Assembly: GCA_004151065.3 (NCBI GenBank) | Contig: NWUY0304295121.1 | Location: 1 to 33,141, forward strand | Length of the DNA stretch: 33,141 nucleotides | Direction of reading: 5' to 3' | Source: Larix sibirica | Lineage: Eukaryota; Streptophyta; Pinopsida; Pinales; Pinaceae | Shown here: positions 1 to 12,080 of the stretch, in pieces | How the letters are laid out: each line of letters starts with the position of its first letter | Position numbering within the stretch: the stretch's first letter is position 1 | Translations under genes and position numbers: made by a program | The notes under the pieces: model-generated | Seen by the model: only the letters and a program-made list of their open reading frames with translations | Database searches by the model: none | What the model was told of the DNA's origin: nothing

Positions 1-449
1 GTAGAGGGTGAAAGATAGATTCATTCACTGGGGTTACCCTCGCCCTATAGGTTAATATGGTTCCTACAACGGTCAAGTTCTATAGTTCGAGGTTAGAGGG
101 CCTAGTTTGAGGTAAGTTTATAAGGTATTTTAATGTCTTATATTGACCTTGAACGGGGGGATATACTAGACCTCCTCAATTGGTACGATAGATGACCTCG
201 AATCAGGACGTGAAATAAATTAAAGCTCAGCATCAAGTGCATAAGCATCTGGCATTTCAACCTGGATAAAAACTTCAACATCTGGCTTCGTATTTATCGG
301 ATCGATCTTGCAGAGAAGGCTCCCTCTTCCAGTCCTCGTGTTCGACCTCTCCCTCAGCATATGCATTTTCATGGTATCATGTGAATCCAAGATTTTCATT
401 ATAGAATTTTTTTTTATGGCTTGGTGTGTAGTGAACATTTAGGTGCACT
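1..449. other. Gene-free spacer
   Basis: No gene recognised. A 72-codon minus-strand open frame (220-438) has no family resemblance and no neighbours supporting it. Near 84-95 there is a 'tagttcgaggtta' motif. Its reverse complement recurs in the run 'cctcgaacctcgaact' at about 5376-5391. Confidence 0.6.
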
Positions 450-610
450 GAACGCGCTAAAGTGCGGGGCTACTTCGCTACTTGGTGGATACTTGAATCA
501 ACTTGCATAATTGACGACTGAGCTAGCTACTCAACTGCGCTATTCAAATGCTGCGCTACACACTGCTGGGTTTGGTTACTCCGCTTGGGCTCCCGGTTAC
601 AGAAAACCGC
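450..610 (+). repeat. Degenerate GGCTACTC-family short tandem repeat, patch 1
   Basis: A run of imperfect units of about 14-20 bp with the core gctact(c/t)(c/g) followed by aact or gctt. Examples are ggggctacttcgctac, gctactcaactgcgctat, gctgcgctacac and ggttactccgcttggg. The same vocabulary recurs at 20585-20815 (same strand) and 15530-15660 (opposite strand). No coding function is visible. Confidence 0.6.
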
Positions 611-1423
611 CGCATTCACATTATTGAATACTAAAATTGCTGGGGTCAAATCCTTACCTATCAGACCTATTCAAATGATTTTTCTCTTTCCTTAACTATA
701 CTCTTATATCGTTTACCTAGGATTGCCAGGAATTCACTATATGCCAATACCACTAGGAGACCCAAGAGTCGATGCTGGCTGGTTGGTACTCATTAGGTGG
801 TGGCAATGCACTCAATGCCGGTACTCCACAGGTGCTACTCGACCAGTTTATCCAAGAGTCATAGTTTTTCCGGTAGGGAGTTTATCCAATAGTATATGTT
901 TATGTTGATTTGTCTTGGCATGTTTATGTTGATTGTGATTGGCGTTGGCAAGGGCAGATAAGATCCAACCTTCACGGTGGTGCTAAAGCTTACCGATACG
1001 GAACGGGAGTTACTACGGCAACACATATAGTAAAGGGCCTCACAGAGAAGGCAACAAATCCGCATAGAAGTAACTGATAGATAGGAGGAGCCTAATCCAC
1101 TGGGCTCTTGATGAACAAAGAACCGAAAGCTGGTAAAACCTGTTATGCAAATATGGCCGAGACAATGAATGGCTATACATAACATATTTTTTTTGCTATA
1201 CCTAGCACGTGAGTAAAGGAAGATGTATGACTAAGTCTAGGTCTTTACCTACCCCTTAATAGGCCAACCTTTATGTACTTAAATTCCCACACCTGGCTTC
1301 CAAAAGAAAGGTACTACCCTACACCTTTTGCAAGCTATTGACCCTGCCTCCGTCCCTATCAATTCACTGCCTTTGCTCCGATTCGGAGATGTCAGAGATG
1401 CTTTGCAATGCATTTTTGCAAGG
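611..1423. other. Gene-free spacer with one 24-bp-spaced duplication
   Basis: No gene seen. A 13-bp string, gtttatgttgatt, occurs at 898-910 and 922-934 (period 24), a small tandem duplication. The open frames here are short (61 codons at 723-908 plus, 108 at 859-1185 minus, 60 at 1279-1461 minus) and resemble no known mitochondrial protein. Confidence 0.55.
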
Positions 1424-1455
1424 AAAAGCTTGCTTGACCGTAAGGGAGAGCAAGG
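1424..1455 (+). repeat. GCTTGCTTGACC repeat, copy 1
   Basis: Shares aaaagcttgcttgacc followed by a purine-rich aagggagagcaagg tail with copies at 16554-16616 (plus) and 23532-23560 (minus). It is probably a dispersed mitochondrial repeat. Confidence 0.75.
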
Positions 1456-2560
1456 AGGCAATGCAATTTTCTAAATGAGCAATCAATGAATGTGGGCAAG
1501 TGGTTTTTGAAAGGATGAAAGTAAGCCCAAAGGGTAAGAAAGCCCTTGTAAACCAGCATGCAACCCATAGCTTAAAGTTTCCCCTGTAAAATAAACCAGA
1601 AACCCCGATATTTCGACAGCTTTTGCTTTTCCCTAGTGGATTTACCCCAAAAGTGGGCGTCTACAGCATTGAAACGACGTCGAATAGAGCATTGGCTCAA
1701 TCAGCAGTGGTTAGTTGCTCCCCGTTTATTTATTATATAATTATTTAGGGGCGGGAGGACGTCACTAACAGATCCTTATAAGAATAACTGATGCTAACTC
1801 CCACACCTATGGTACGGGTTTATAGCTTTTAATTCAAATGAGCCCGGCCCTAGGACTGAGCTAAATAGGTGCAAATAAGTAATACATCATATCAATTCGA
1901 GAACACATTTACATGATTCTTGTAGCAATAGAGGTACAGCTTATAGATATAGGGCCATATTTGATTCTCTTTCTCGGTCTAGGGTTATTCTATATAGTCC
2001 AAGGATCCTAGGTGGTCCCATGTAGGGCGGTGGAGTTGTTCTCTGTAGGGTAGGGCTCAAGGGTCTAGGTCGAGGGTGGAGGTATGATGTCTATGGGCTA
2101 TTACTTCTGGCTAGTCTTCATTTGTCCGCCGTGGTAACCCTTTTCTAAAGATGTAGTTTGTGGGACCAACTAGACCGAAAGACGTGGTTGTTGTCCGTGG
2201 TACGGTCCCTATCGGTATATGTTGGTCATCAATCAAATAAATCCAGGCTGTGTAGCCCCTAATAATCCATCCTATGTTTCTCTCCCTAACGGTCGAGAGC
2301 TAAACGCACCTCGAATTGCATATAAACAAAAAGTATAGCGTAGGAAAGCTGAGTGTGCTAGGCTACAGCTTATCAGGCCCCTGGTTATCCCTTCCCTTCT
2401 TTCCTGAGGTAGTTATTTTTGGTGGGCTTTGGGTTCTTTGGCTGCTGGGCTAATTTTCCGGGGGCTAATCAACTTGCCGTAGATCAGAGACTCAGATGGC
2501 AAGACACTTTTTTAAAGAGGCTAAATTACTGTAATAAGACACTAGGTTATAGGCATCCAC
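1456..2560. other. Gene-free spacer with a TCTAGGTCGAGGG repeat copy
   Basis: No gene seen. Positions 2063-2095 contain tctaggtcgagggtggagg then gtctatg, which recurs as tctaggtcgagggtagaagg then tctatgtctgg at 12136-12166. A weaker relative (tctaggtctataggtgggc) lies near 26460. The rest has no recognisable structure. Confidence 0.55.
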
Positions 2561-2695
2561 TAAGCTAAATGAGCTAAAGAAACTAATAGCTAATAGATAA
2601 CTAAGGCTAATTAAACTAATTGCTAATAGTAAATTGCTAATAGCTAAAAAAAACTAATAGGGCTAATAATTTGTGTTAATTGCTAATTGAGCATA
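2561..2695. repeat. AT-rich degenerate CTAAT/GCTAA array
   Basis: Many imperfect copies of aactaatagctaa and attgctaatag follow one another with variable spacing. This is a simple-sequence tract that has expanded and drifted. It ends just before the long dispersed repeat copy at 2709. Confidence 0.7.
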
Positions 2696-2708
2696 GCGCT
2701 AAGAAGAG

Positions 2709-2758
2709 CAGAGCACGATCCCTTCACGCTTCACATTGCAACCCCCCCTATATTACGC
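2709..2758 (+). repeat. Dispersed repeat B, copy 1
   Basis: Begins with cagagcacgatcccttca, identical at 13414-13431. The similarity continues with gaps through cacattgca, a C-rich run and attacgc at 2752-2758. The second copy spans about 13414-13476. Confidence 0.8.
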
Positions 2759-3119
2759 TTTCTGTTCATCCACACATGGAGCTTTCTGGAAACAAGAGGG
2801 GCCTTCATGAAATAAGAGAGGCTTTTACAATATAGATCTTTACTGGAGGCCTGGAATAGAGAGGGATAAAGGCCTGTACACACAGGCTATGACTTAAAAT
2901 AATGCTTGCCTCCTGGTTGGGTAATGAGAGCTAACGCTTGTCCGTTAAATCCTTAAATCTGTATTCATTACGTTATAGAACCACGCTTTCTTTACTTCTT
3001 TCTATCTTCTTTATGCCTTTATAAAAGAGGATTTGAAAAGCGATATATCCATTTCCTTTTCCTTGCCAATTGCATTGTAAAACTCTCTAGCGTATGGCAC
3101 CAACTTAGTAACAATTGAC
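2759..3119. other. Gene-free spacer with a GGAAAC-GGGGCC motif
   Basis: No gene seen. At 2783-2803 tttctggaaacaagagggg resembles the TCTGTTGGAAAC patches at 11773, 12290, 12507 and 17317. Confidence 0.5.
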
Positions 3120-3330
3120 AATATGGCGTATGATTCTGGCAATGATCGCGGGTATGCTCGGAGCGATGATCTATGAATGGCTATTGGCTATGACCGCCTT
3201 GAGGAAATGGACCTTTTGGTAATGACCGGCTGGGTATGATTGACTATTGGCTAGAAATGACCGGCTTACAATATATAATATCCTATAAGCGATGACCTTC
3301 AAGCGATGACTAGCGGCTATCAGCTAAGCC
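3120..3330 (+). repeat. Degenerate GGCTATGAC-family repeat, patch 1
   Basis: Dense imperfect units built from ggctatgacc, ctggctattgg and ggcaatgacc. The last part, gatgactagcggctatcag at 3305-3323, recurs at 15807-15828 with a three-base insertion. Other patches lie at 11925-12080, 15661-15840, 20885-20944, 31005-31140 and 31880-31938. Confidence 0.7.
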
Positions 3331-3340
3331 CTTACCCTGT

Positions 3341-3514
3341 AACCTTTCAACTTATGACAGAAGCCAGGAGCCTTTAACCTATAGTCTGTAACCTCACACC
3401 CGCCTCACCTAGTCAACGGATAGATGCCTTGTAATCTTTTTACTATCCTTAAATAGGTTCTTTTACCCCCTTTTAACCTTTCAACTTATGACAGAAGCCA
3501 GGAGCCTTTAGCCT
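3341..3514 (+). repeat. 40-bp direct repeat pair (3341-3380, 3475-3514)
   Basis: The two 40-bp copies start aacctttcaacttatgacag and differ at a single base (cctttaacct versus cctttagcct). Start-to-start distance is 134 bp. The near identity suggests a recent duplication or gene-conversion-like copying. Confidence 0.9.
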
Positions 3515-5540
3515 TGAACCTTGAGCCTCACCCCCGTAAGGGGCTGTGTCCAACGATTATGTGCTACAAATGAAGAGGTGCTACCACAGGATGTTATAAT
3601 AACACATTGTTTCATTTTAATCACAACTTTCCGCCTGCGTGATCGATACAACTTGCTGCTTGCGAAGTTAGGTCAGGTAGTACAACGGGCTGACAACTGA
3701 GGAGATCCTAGGATAGTCCGTTGGCAGGACGGCACCAGCAAGGGAACAAACGACCGACCCTCACTTTACAGAGACAGACGCATACCCTGTGCTCACCGTT
3801 TGGTTGGTAGAGCCGATGGTGGTTCATATAGCCCGCTTGTTCAGATAGAAAAAAATTGTTATTTCATATAGTCCTGGTTCATAGAGATAGGCAACTGGCT
3901 TTGTTTCTGATAGCCTCCCGAGTTATAGAGCCCTTTTGATTGATAGAGCCCCGGTAAAAGAGTTTATTTGAAAAAGAACTAAATAAATGCTTCGGTCTAG
4001 ATCGACTGTTGGTTCCCTTATAAGCTTAAAAGTGGGACAGAAGATAAGCGCGCTCAATTTTAAGAAAGCTTCTATTTTTATTTAAACTAACGGGACTAAA
4101 AGTAGAGCTACTACACTTATTTATTTTTTTCACTTAGATATAAAACTACTTTTGCTGCACTACTAGCTATAGATAGAAAGGGTGAAAATATAGAACGTGC
4201 CATTTTAGTAGGTAGGAACCCTGCGTTCCCGTAGCAATAAGTGTGCGGTGATATGACCTTTCTTCTCTCTGGCAGCACGAGTTTTTGTCAATGAAGGTGT
4301 ATGACCCTTCCTTCACAGCTGGTGTATCATAGTTTTTCAATGCACACATTGAATTGATAAGTTGTTCCACCTAGTTTCCACTTTATTTCTATCTATCAAT
4401 AATAAGCAGCATCCTATCATGTTCCAACAATAACAATAAGAACAATTATCTAAACTGTTGAATCCATGTTTGTGTTAGGTTTGGGCGGCAGGACTCTGGT
4501 GCAGTTACTAAATACTAGCAGGGCGACATTTTGACTCTTCCTTTCCTTGCTTCTGCTCAGAGTCCGTAGGGTAGTATTGCATTAAAAGCAAACAACTCCA
4601 GCAGAATTGAACTAGTCTGGTATTTATTGATTGGGAGCCGAGCCCAACAAGCCGGGGATTTAGTTTCCCGTTCTAGCCAGACCCATTTATATGATGTTGC
4701 CATAGAGACGTTCCTACTTGCTCATTTATGTAACCAATTAATTTTTCTAATCCGATTCAATCACGCTGATGAAAATAAAGGTACACTACATAAATTGAAC
4801 TTAGTTCCAGTTTTTTTAGCCCTGAAGCTGCACGAGATATAGGTATCATACCTAGGGGAAGATGATGAGAGGGAGCTAAAGTTGTTTTCATATAAGCATA
4901 TCAATTGAGCCAGGCCTTCGTCATACCGAGATATTTATTAATTTATCAGTTTACACCACCTTAGGGATATATTATGTGACCTAAGCCAACACCAAAAGAG
5001 ATATTGAGTAAACCCATGTTGCTATGAAATGGGACAGAGACACATTGTGACTCACCACAGACGGTATGGAGCAAAGCAGTGGGGTTTCAAAAATTTTTCT
5101 TTATTGCCTTAGGTTCAGCGCAGATACAAAGTTTGCTTGGGACACATAATCAGGAAAAACTTCTCAGTCAATATCTTTATTAAGATAAATATCTCTTTTC
5201 TAGGGTGTCCCAGGAGTGGGTGGGATATTCAATTGTATTTTTGTTTTTATTACCAGACTAGGTCATTTCAAAAACATTTATCCATGATGACGGGATTTAA
5301 TCAGTTGCTTTGAACCTCCAACTCCTACCCTAGATAATAACTCGACCACCCTACATGGAAACTATACCCTTGACCTCGAACCTCGAACTAGAACCTACGT
5401 AACAGGAGTTTATACCTCATTTGATTGATGATGCATTACTTACGATGCACCTCAGTATACTCGCCAGACACATGGTGATGTAATTCACGCTAGGACAGTT
5501 ATGACATTACCCCTCTCCAACAGTTATACGCAAACAAGAA
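3515..5540. other. Gene-free spacer with a weak 'atagagccc' patch
   Basis: No gene recognised. Between 3800 and 3965 imperfect units such as ggtagagccg, ttcatatagccc, ttatagagcccttttgatt and gatagagccccgg form a loose tandem patch. Near 4425-4445 there is an aacaataacaataag microsatellite. The 71-codon frame at 4627-4842 starts with TTG and resembles no mitochondrial protein I know. The rest is plain spacer. Confidence 0.55.
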
Positions 5541-5775
5541 TAAGTTGTACGTGACCACCAGTTTTTTTTCTCCCGTCCCCAGGAGGTTATTATATGTCAC
5601 CAGTTATTTATCCACTGTATCCAGAAGGTTTTTACTGCCCCACCCGTTTCAATCCCACACGTGCAAGGATGTGGTGTTCTATGTGCATTACCTGTTTCTG
5701 AGCCCCCATGTCCAGGAAGGAGGTTATTCTATTTTCGTTACCCGTTCTAGATAACCGTTACCCATTTCATGTGAT
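5541..5775 (+). repeat. Degenerate gttaccc/ccagttatt patch
   Basis: Loose tandem vocabulary: ccaggaggttattat, caccagttatttatcc, ccagaaggttttta, ccaggaaggaggttatt, gttacccgtt and gttacccattt. The unit length is not constant. A related style appears at 6265-6560. No coding content is credible. Confidence 0.45.
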
Positions 5776-5778
5776 TAC

Positions 5779-5790
5779 AGCTGCGCAGCT
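5779..5790. other. 12-bp perfect palindrome AGCTGCGCAGCT
   Basis: A perfect dyad in otherwise plain spacer. No function is assigned, and it may be chance. Confidence 0.5.
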
Positions 5791-7504
5791 CGATTTATTT
5801 TATTGCCATCCCCGATCGATAATATCTAAATAAAGTGTAAATTGAAAGGTGAGTGAGACCGCCGCTTAGTGAGCTACTTTCCGGCTTGAAGGAGTTTTTA
5901 ATAGATCTCGTTTTGTCGTAGATCTCATATTCTTAAATCCTAAATCCGTTCCAATCAAAATTGAATGGTCGACCTCGTCCTCCGCTCCATGAAATAAATA
6001 AAAAAGAAAACTGTCAATGATGATACTGACTGGTGCTATTGGCAATGCCTCCTGGCTAGGACTACCAGTTAGGTCTCCTGGTGAGGCTTACTGGATAGTC
6101 TTCTTGGAATGATGGGCTCTGTCTCCAGGCAAGGACTGTTAGTTGGATTCAAGTTGATGCAACTCTCTTGTTTCTGGATTGAAGGGGTTTGGATCGAAAG
6201 CGCCACTTATTAATTTAATCATTCCGATACTATGTGCACGCAACGAGGCTATGTGAGCGATAACATCACACCCATTACCAAAATATGACACCCCGGCGGT
6301 TATTGCTTGCTGGTCGGGGGCTTACATCCAACCAAATAACCAGCCTGGTTTATCATATCATGATACCCGGGAGAGACGGTTACCATCACATGAGACCCAT
6401 TCAACATAAGAACCGAGTGAGAAGGATCACATCGCTGGTCAAGAGGAAAAAAAAGGCCCCCATCGTTGGATACCCCTAAACCAGACCCCGTTCAAACATA
6501 CCCAAATAAAAGAGATGGCCCCCAAGTTCCACATACCCGAGTCACCTCGATTCCAAAAAGACGTCCCCAAATGCGTATTGAATAAAGAACAGTTTTGTTT
6601 CTACTTCATTAAGCCAAAGTGGATACCCAGTTTGTGAGAGATGTGTGCCCCAAGCCCAGGAGCCTTTGAAGATGTCGAAAGTGAACTGCTGCTATATTGG
6701 TAAAGTGACATTTGAAATATAAAGAGGGCCAAAGTGGCCAAGAATGAAACCCAGAATGAACGAAGATAGAAGCTACCCACACACATAGTTTTGAAACCTG
6801 ACATCCCTTTTGCTCACAGTTAAGTTAAATAGCATAATATCATAACCTCTTTTGCTGGAGCTTAGGGAAGAGGGGAAGGAAGGGGACTTTTTATTATGTA
6901 TTGTGGTGAACAGGTATGCATGGCTCCTCCTGTGGAGTAAACCCTATTGTGATTAGCTGTATAGTGAAAAAGCAGTAAGGTCTCTGCGGACATAAATCAT
7001 ATATTGATTATTATTTTAAGGATCTCACTGACTGACTGAATCACCTCACTCACCCATCCCGGAAAGTGGGAATAAAATAAAGAGCTATAGTCCCCCTTAG
7101 GGTATGGTCTACATGATGGTGGGACTTAATGAGAATCCATCCCCGATCCACTATTTTGCTCTTTGTTTGCTTCATGCGGATGTGAAAACCTCATTGACTA
7201 AATGGTATAGCAATAATACCCTATTGGACAGTTGAAAACAAAAGTGCTGAGATCACAGGCTTTCAGTAAGAAAGTTGTAAATGCATTGGTGTCTATAAAA
7301 TAGACACTTATACCTTATCAGCAGGCTTAGGCCAATCTTATTACCAGAAATCTATCCGCAACGAGCAGGACTTAGTGCTTTTTCTCCTCCCTCCATTAAT
7401 ACATAAACTAAGTAGGGTGTGAAGCGGGTCTGGTAAACAGAACAGGTCATGCACGTAAGGTGCTTAGGGAGAAAGACTTTACACCCTCTGTAGGCGCTTG
7501 CGTA
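5791..7504. other. Gene-free spacer
   Basis: No gene seen. 6010-6060 has a few GGCTATGAC-like words (actggtgctattggcaatg, cctggctagg). 6265-6560 has repeated cccatta/atacccgag/gttaccatcaca words in a degenerate C-rich patch. The short frames there (64 codons at 6285, 67 codons minus at 6601-6804) have no family resemblance. Confidence 0.55.
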
Positions 7505-7540
7505 GGGTGCGTAAGCACGCTCGACTTATAAGGAGAGGGC
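7505..7540 (+). repeat. 36-bp hairpin-bearing repeat A, copy 1
   Basis: Contains gtgcgtaagcacgctcgact then tataaggagagggc. The same 36 bp with one mismatch is at 11828-11863. The first part can fold as GTGC-gtaa-GCAC or, shifted, GCGT-aagc-ACGC. Confidence 0.85.
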
Positions 7541-10500
7541 AACTCCGAAAAGAAATATAGGGTACAAACTTTATGAATCTTAGGAGGGACAGCTATTAAC
7601 TACCCTTCGATTAGAAGCAGGACGGGATCAGACCTACTTCATACTTCCTCTTACTCTTTCAACCTAGGACCAATCAGCCAGAGTCACTACCTCCTTTTCA
7701 TATAAACACTGCCTCTTCGATCCTCAATACGAATTACTTTTTTGCTTTAGCTTGGTGGGTGGATGGATGTTCAACCCACTTATCTTACTACTCCCTTTAC
7801 TCTAGGACGATGGAGTGCTGCTATTCCCTTCATCCAGGAACACCTTGTAGGGTAGGCACTATCAGAACCCCCTACCTTGTTGGTTCCACACAATAGATTT
7901 ACCCACCTGAATCACTAGACCTGTTCAAGTAAGAGAGCTAAATTGTTAGGGTATGAAGGGGACGTGCTACGGGTATGTGGGGCCTAAAGCTGGTAATGAT
8001 GTATCGGTTGTAACGCCCCTCTTAGAAGACTCATAAGTAACGATATTGGTGTTCCGAACCGTTAAGCCAATAGAGTAGCCCAGTCGAATAGCCCAGGACT
8101 TTTTGTAGCATGCTCCTGCGGGATGGTCTATTAGCTTAGAGGGTTTACTTTTAGCTTATCTTGGTTAACTGCCGGATGACTTGGTGGATTATGGTCCATC
8201 AGATCCATCAGGGCAACCTCGTTGGATGCATAGGCTTATGACTGCTGCTAGGAGATGCTTTTACTTGCCTTTAGGATTATTAGGAGAGACGTACGAGCAG
8301 CTAGAGAACCAACCGGGCGGAATAGCGTGGATGGCTTTGATGGCATGAAACAACCTTATTCTTAGACCTCTTAGCTTCTGTGTTTACTAACCGCTTGGAT
8401 GAATGAGGCGCTTAGAACACGATCTTTACTTAATGAATCCACCTAGGGAGAGTAGGGAATAATCCCTAAGATTAGAAGCACCGGATTGGATTAGTTGATC
8501 CCTTACCCCAGTAACGACTTTGGTAGGTGGGCTAACCACATGTTCCACACATTCTAGTTACCCAAGAACTAGCCCTTCCCTTAGATATAGACCAAGTGCT
8601 TACGATTCTTAGTAGCAGCTATCGCCATATTCCCTTGTAAGGATCCCATTTAGCTTAGACTTCCTGTAGCTCAACACGTAGAACTATCACGGAAAGAGCC
8701 CCATCAAGGTACAATCTATCAATCCCAATACGAGGAGGGCTACTCTGTAGTCCCAATACGATCCAATCTCACGTACCCATCATTAAGGGAGCCAGTAGCT
8801 AGATTAGTGTTTGACTAAGCTAAACGAAAACTGATCTACCCCCCCTTTAGTAAACTAAAACATTTCCAACTAGTAGTAGGAGAAAGTGAGTTAGTTTTCA
8901 TCTTAAGAACGAAAAGAAAGGGAGGAGGAGACGGGCGACTAATCCACTAGTTCACTATATTAGTGTTCTACTAAAGACCTACCCTTAAAAACTACATCAG
9001 CAAGTTGGAGGGAGGTTTTCGACAACTCCTTAGACAGACCGAAGGTCCTTCCTTCCAATCTTTGGATCTGGTGCAATGGCTTAGACCGCTAACTCACTAG
9101 AGGAGACCTTCCTGCTTAGACCTACCCTTGAAAATAGTTCAATTCAAGTTGTTTTTGACTAGTCAATATGTTTTTGTTTTATACTAGTCGATCGAAAATG
9201 AAAAGAAATGGGGGTAACACTAGATCCTTGTTCGACTGATTCGAGTAAGTAAACTCTGGGTGCTATTATACTATAAGGGAGGACCATATTGGGTACCGCT
9301 AATGAACTAGTTGGTAAGTGTTCGACTACGAAAACCTGACCTACCTCCCAGCACAGTAGTATTATTGCTCCATGCGTTTTTTGAACCTTATTAGCAAGCA
9401 GAGCAGCAGTAGGTCCCAATGAATGCCCAACCTGACCTGAATGATGGAAAAGTCCTCTCGGCTCAGGAGAAGATCACCACCTCAAATGGACTTACCACGA
9501 CGGCATCATGCGGGATTTGGACTGGTATGGGAGCTACGGACTTAGGAGATGCTCAGGAGGATACACCTATTAAGATGCAATAAAGAATGGGTTTATTGAT
9601 GTATTGATGTTCAGAACCGACTCTACAGACTACAGCAATTAAAGGTTGCTATTGTAAACGTATTCATGCGGTTCAACTTTGTTGACTAAGAAACTAGAGA
9701 CTACAGAGCATAAGCTTCTTCTGTGCCGTAGCAGCTTCTTGCTGTCCCCATACCGGACTCCAACCAATGGTCTTATTATAATTGAATCTCCGTCTTATTG
9801 GCTTCCTTCCTCTCGGCGGCTTCTGATTGTGTAATATCAGAAGGGTTTACCAACTAGGTCTTATCCTGCTGTGCAGATGTTGAAAGAATGGAGACTAGAG
9901 CTTTTTCTTTATTCGAAAGGATGTATCCATGGCGATATCATAATTAATAGATTCGTCGGATCCAAAAAGGATTACCAATAAAGAGAGATCAGGTCGAACG
10001 AAGACAGTTAGTGTCAAGAGGAAGGGTAGGCTGACACACATAATTGAAATATTTGTGGCAAGAGGTGAGGAATAAAAGTAGTCGTTATAGGAAGGGTTAA
10101 GATTGAAGGGTTCAGAGAAAGAGTCTTATTGAACAGTAGAAGAGAGTGAACTGGAGAGAAAGGAACTACTCGGAGTGGCAAGAGTAGAGGATTTATAGAG
10201 AGGATTTATAGAGAGCTTAGACTGAGTATAAATAGAGTTTATATATTGTCACCTAAGATTTTTTGTTTACTTTGGCTTGAACTAGAATTGACACGGAATA
10301 ATGCAATGAACTAGGCAACAACTAGAGGGTCTAATAGGTACTCTGAAGCTAAGAGTCGAAAATGGTTATAGAACAAACAAGGACCCAGGGAATAAATAGA
10401 AGAGACCGGGGACTAATACCAGGGGAAGTGCCTACCTACGTATTGGACTCAGTTGCTTGTTCCTATGCAGCGGTTCCTTGGCTCCTTCGGTTCGGGAAAG

Positions 10501-11100
10501 GTGCACTACTTACTATGAAAGCGCATATTACGAAGCCGGCTCGGCACTTAACCCCTTCGGTTCGGGTATCTTGACCCTTTAAGCGCTTATCCTTGAGCGT
10601 TATGGTTAAGAGAATAGCTCTGAGCTGTTGCGAAGGTTGACCAGCCGTCTAGCGAAGGCGTTCATCATTCATTTCATTAGGATGGATGGGTATTTATTTG
10701 GCTTGGCGCTATTCATCAATTAACAACTCAACCAGAACAACTAGGCTTAAAAACAATAACCAACTAGTCAAGGAGCAGGTTTATTGTCCACTTCATCTAT
10801 TTTATATCCTTCAATATTGTTTTCACTTCCAATTCATTATGGTAGCGCCCGACTAGGTCTGAAGAAGATTGAGAAGCGGAGAAAAGATTTCATTTCATTT
10901 TCCTTGGCTTGGGAGCTGAAGTAAAGTACTCTTTAAACCGTGCTTGATGCCAAGCGATCCAATCGATCATTCCCAGGAAGGAGGTAAAAATTGATGGTTG
11001 ACAATACAATAGATAGATAGCCCCCCCTGGTTTAACAGACCCGATAGCCCATCCCCACCGGGCACTTTATGCACCCACCAGAACAGAAGGTTGACACAGG
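7541..11100. other. Gene-free spacer with minor tandem duplications
   Basis: No gene recognised in 3.5 kb. Small items seen: gacctaccctt words at 8977 and 9118; reverse-orientation GGCTACTC words (agagtagcccagtcgaatagccc) at about 8070-8095; ctctacagactacagc near 9620, echoed near 20994; aggatttatagag twice in tandem at 10188-10213; and ccttcggttcggg at 10484-10496 and 10554-10566, 70 bp apart. Open frames (86 codons minus at 9159, 70 plus at 10362) are not credible genes. Confidence 0.55.
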
Positions 11101-11138
11101 GAGGTGAATAATTGAAGGGGCCAGGTTCCTGGGAGAGC

Positions 11139-11190
11139 TAAGTTAGCTTGGAACTGATTTAAGAAAACCTGATTTTACTTAGCTAACTTA
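11139..11190. other. Inverted repeat: 10-bp stem, 32-base loop
   Basis: taagttagct at 11139-11148 is the exact reverse complement of agctaactta at 11181-11190. A stem-loop of this kind in plant mitochondria can act at transcript ends, but no gene lies near it, so its role is unknown. Confidence 0.6.
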
Positions 11191-11724
11191 TCGCCTACCC
11201 TAAAGCAGGTAGTCCCCAGATGAATCAATCTCTTCTGGTGGGGGACATGGTGGGCAATGAGAAAGCAAGCAAACGTTGTCAAGTTCTTTATATCCATAGC
11301 ACGATGAAGAAAGCAAGAGACCTACCTACCTTCCTTCAGCAAGGAGCAAGTTGGATCAGCAGGAATTTACCTCATCACCCAACCTAACAGTGTGTATAAT
11401 TCGGCCGCGTACCGTGCTGTTTTGATGTGGCATGGTTTGATGGTGACTCCGGGTATGATGTGGGAACATGGGGCACGTGGCATAAAAGCAAACAGAGAGT
11501 CAATTACAAGAGTCATCGATCCACCGGTTCACAGACTGAAAAGAAGGCATTGGTTCCCAAACAGCACAGAAGTAATCCATCGGTTCCCGAAAAGAAGTCC
11601 GTTCATAGAATCCATTACAGCACACATAGAGGCGATAAACAGAAGCCATCGGTTACCAAACTGACAAGAATCCATCAATGAACAGCATGCACGAATCCAT
11701 CCATGATAACCAGCACTCCCGTCC
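11191..11724. repeat. Spacer with degenerate 'atccatcggttccc' patch
   Basis: From about 11515 to 11710 imperfect units recur: gatccaccggttcacagactg, ggttcccaaacagcacagaag, atccatcggttcccgaaaag, gaatccattacagcacac, agccatcggttaccaaactg and gaatccatcaatg. Spacing is roughly 20-40 bp and irregular. Overlapping frames of 84-90 codons here are by-products of the repeat. Confidence 0.5.
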
Positions 11725-11827
11725 GGGGGTTCTCTCTCGGTTCTTTATTGAACGGGGGACTATCTCTCGTCGTCTGTTGGAAACTGGGGGGCCATATCCT
11801 TCCCTTCCTCTTGTCCAGTGTTTATGT

Positions 11828-11863
11828 GGGTGCGTAAGCACGCTCGACTGATAAGGAGAGGGC
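11828..11863 (+). repeat. 36-bp hairpin-bearing repeat A, copy 2
   Basis: Identical to 7505-7540 except T to G at the base after ctcgact. The two copies are in direct orientation 4.3 kb apart. Confidence 0.85.
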
Positions 11864-11924
11864 CTGGCTTTCTTTTCTTAATCTGTCGGGTCTGTAGTCA
11901 GGCTCTGAAAGTCTGTCAATGGGT

Positions 11925-12080
11925 GGAAATGACCTTAAGGCAAAGTAATCCCGGTAAGTACTACTGGCTATCGTCGTTAATGACAATTGTATTTTGGCAA
12001 TGCCCTTAAAGCAATGACAACCGGCTAGCTATGACCTTCTGCCTGTCTATGATATCGGCTATGTCAGGTGCTCTATATGC
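11925..12080 (+). repeat. GGCTATGAC-family repeat, patch 2
   Basis: Contains gctatgaccttctgcctgtctatgat then cggctatg (12028-12063), closely matching gctatgaccttctgtctatctatgat and cggctat at 15699-15731. This points to a shared origin rather than chance composition. Confidence 0.75.

Noticed and set aside
3805-3835. gagccgatggtggttc as a group II intron domain V
   Set aside because: It lacks the conserved 34-base stem pairing and the GAAA-type loop, and no exon lies nearby.
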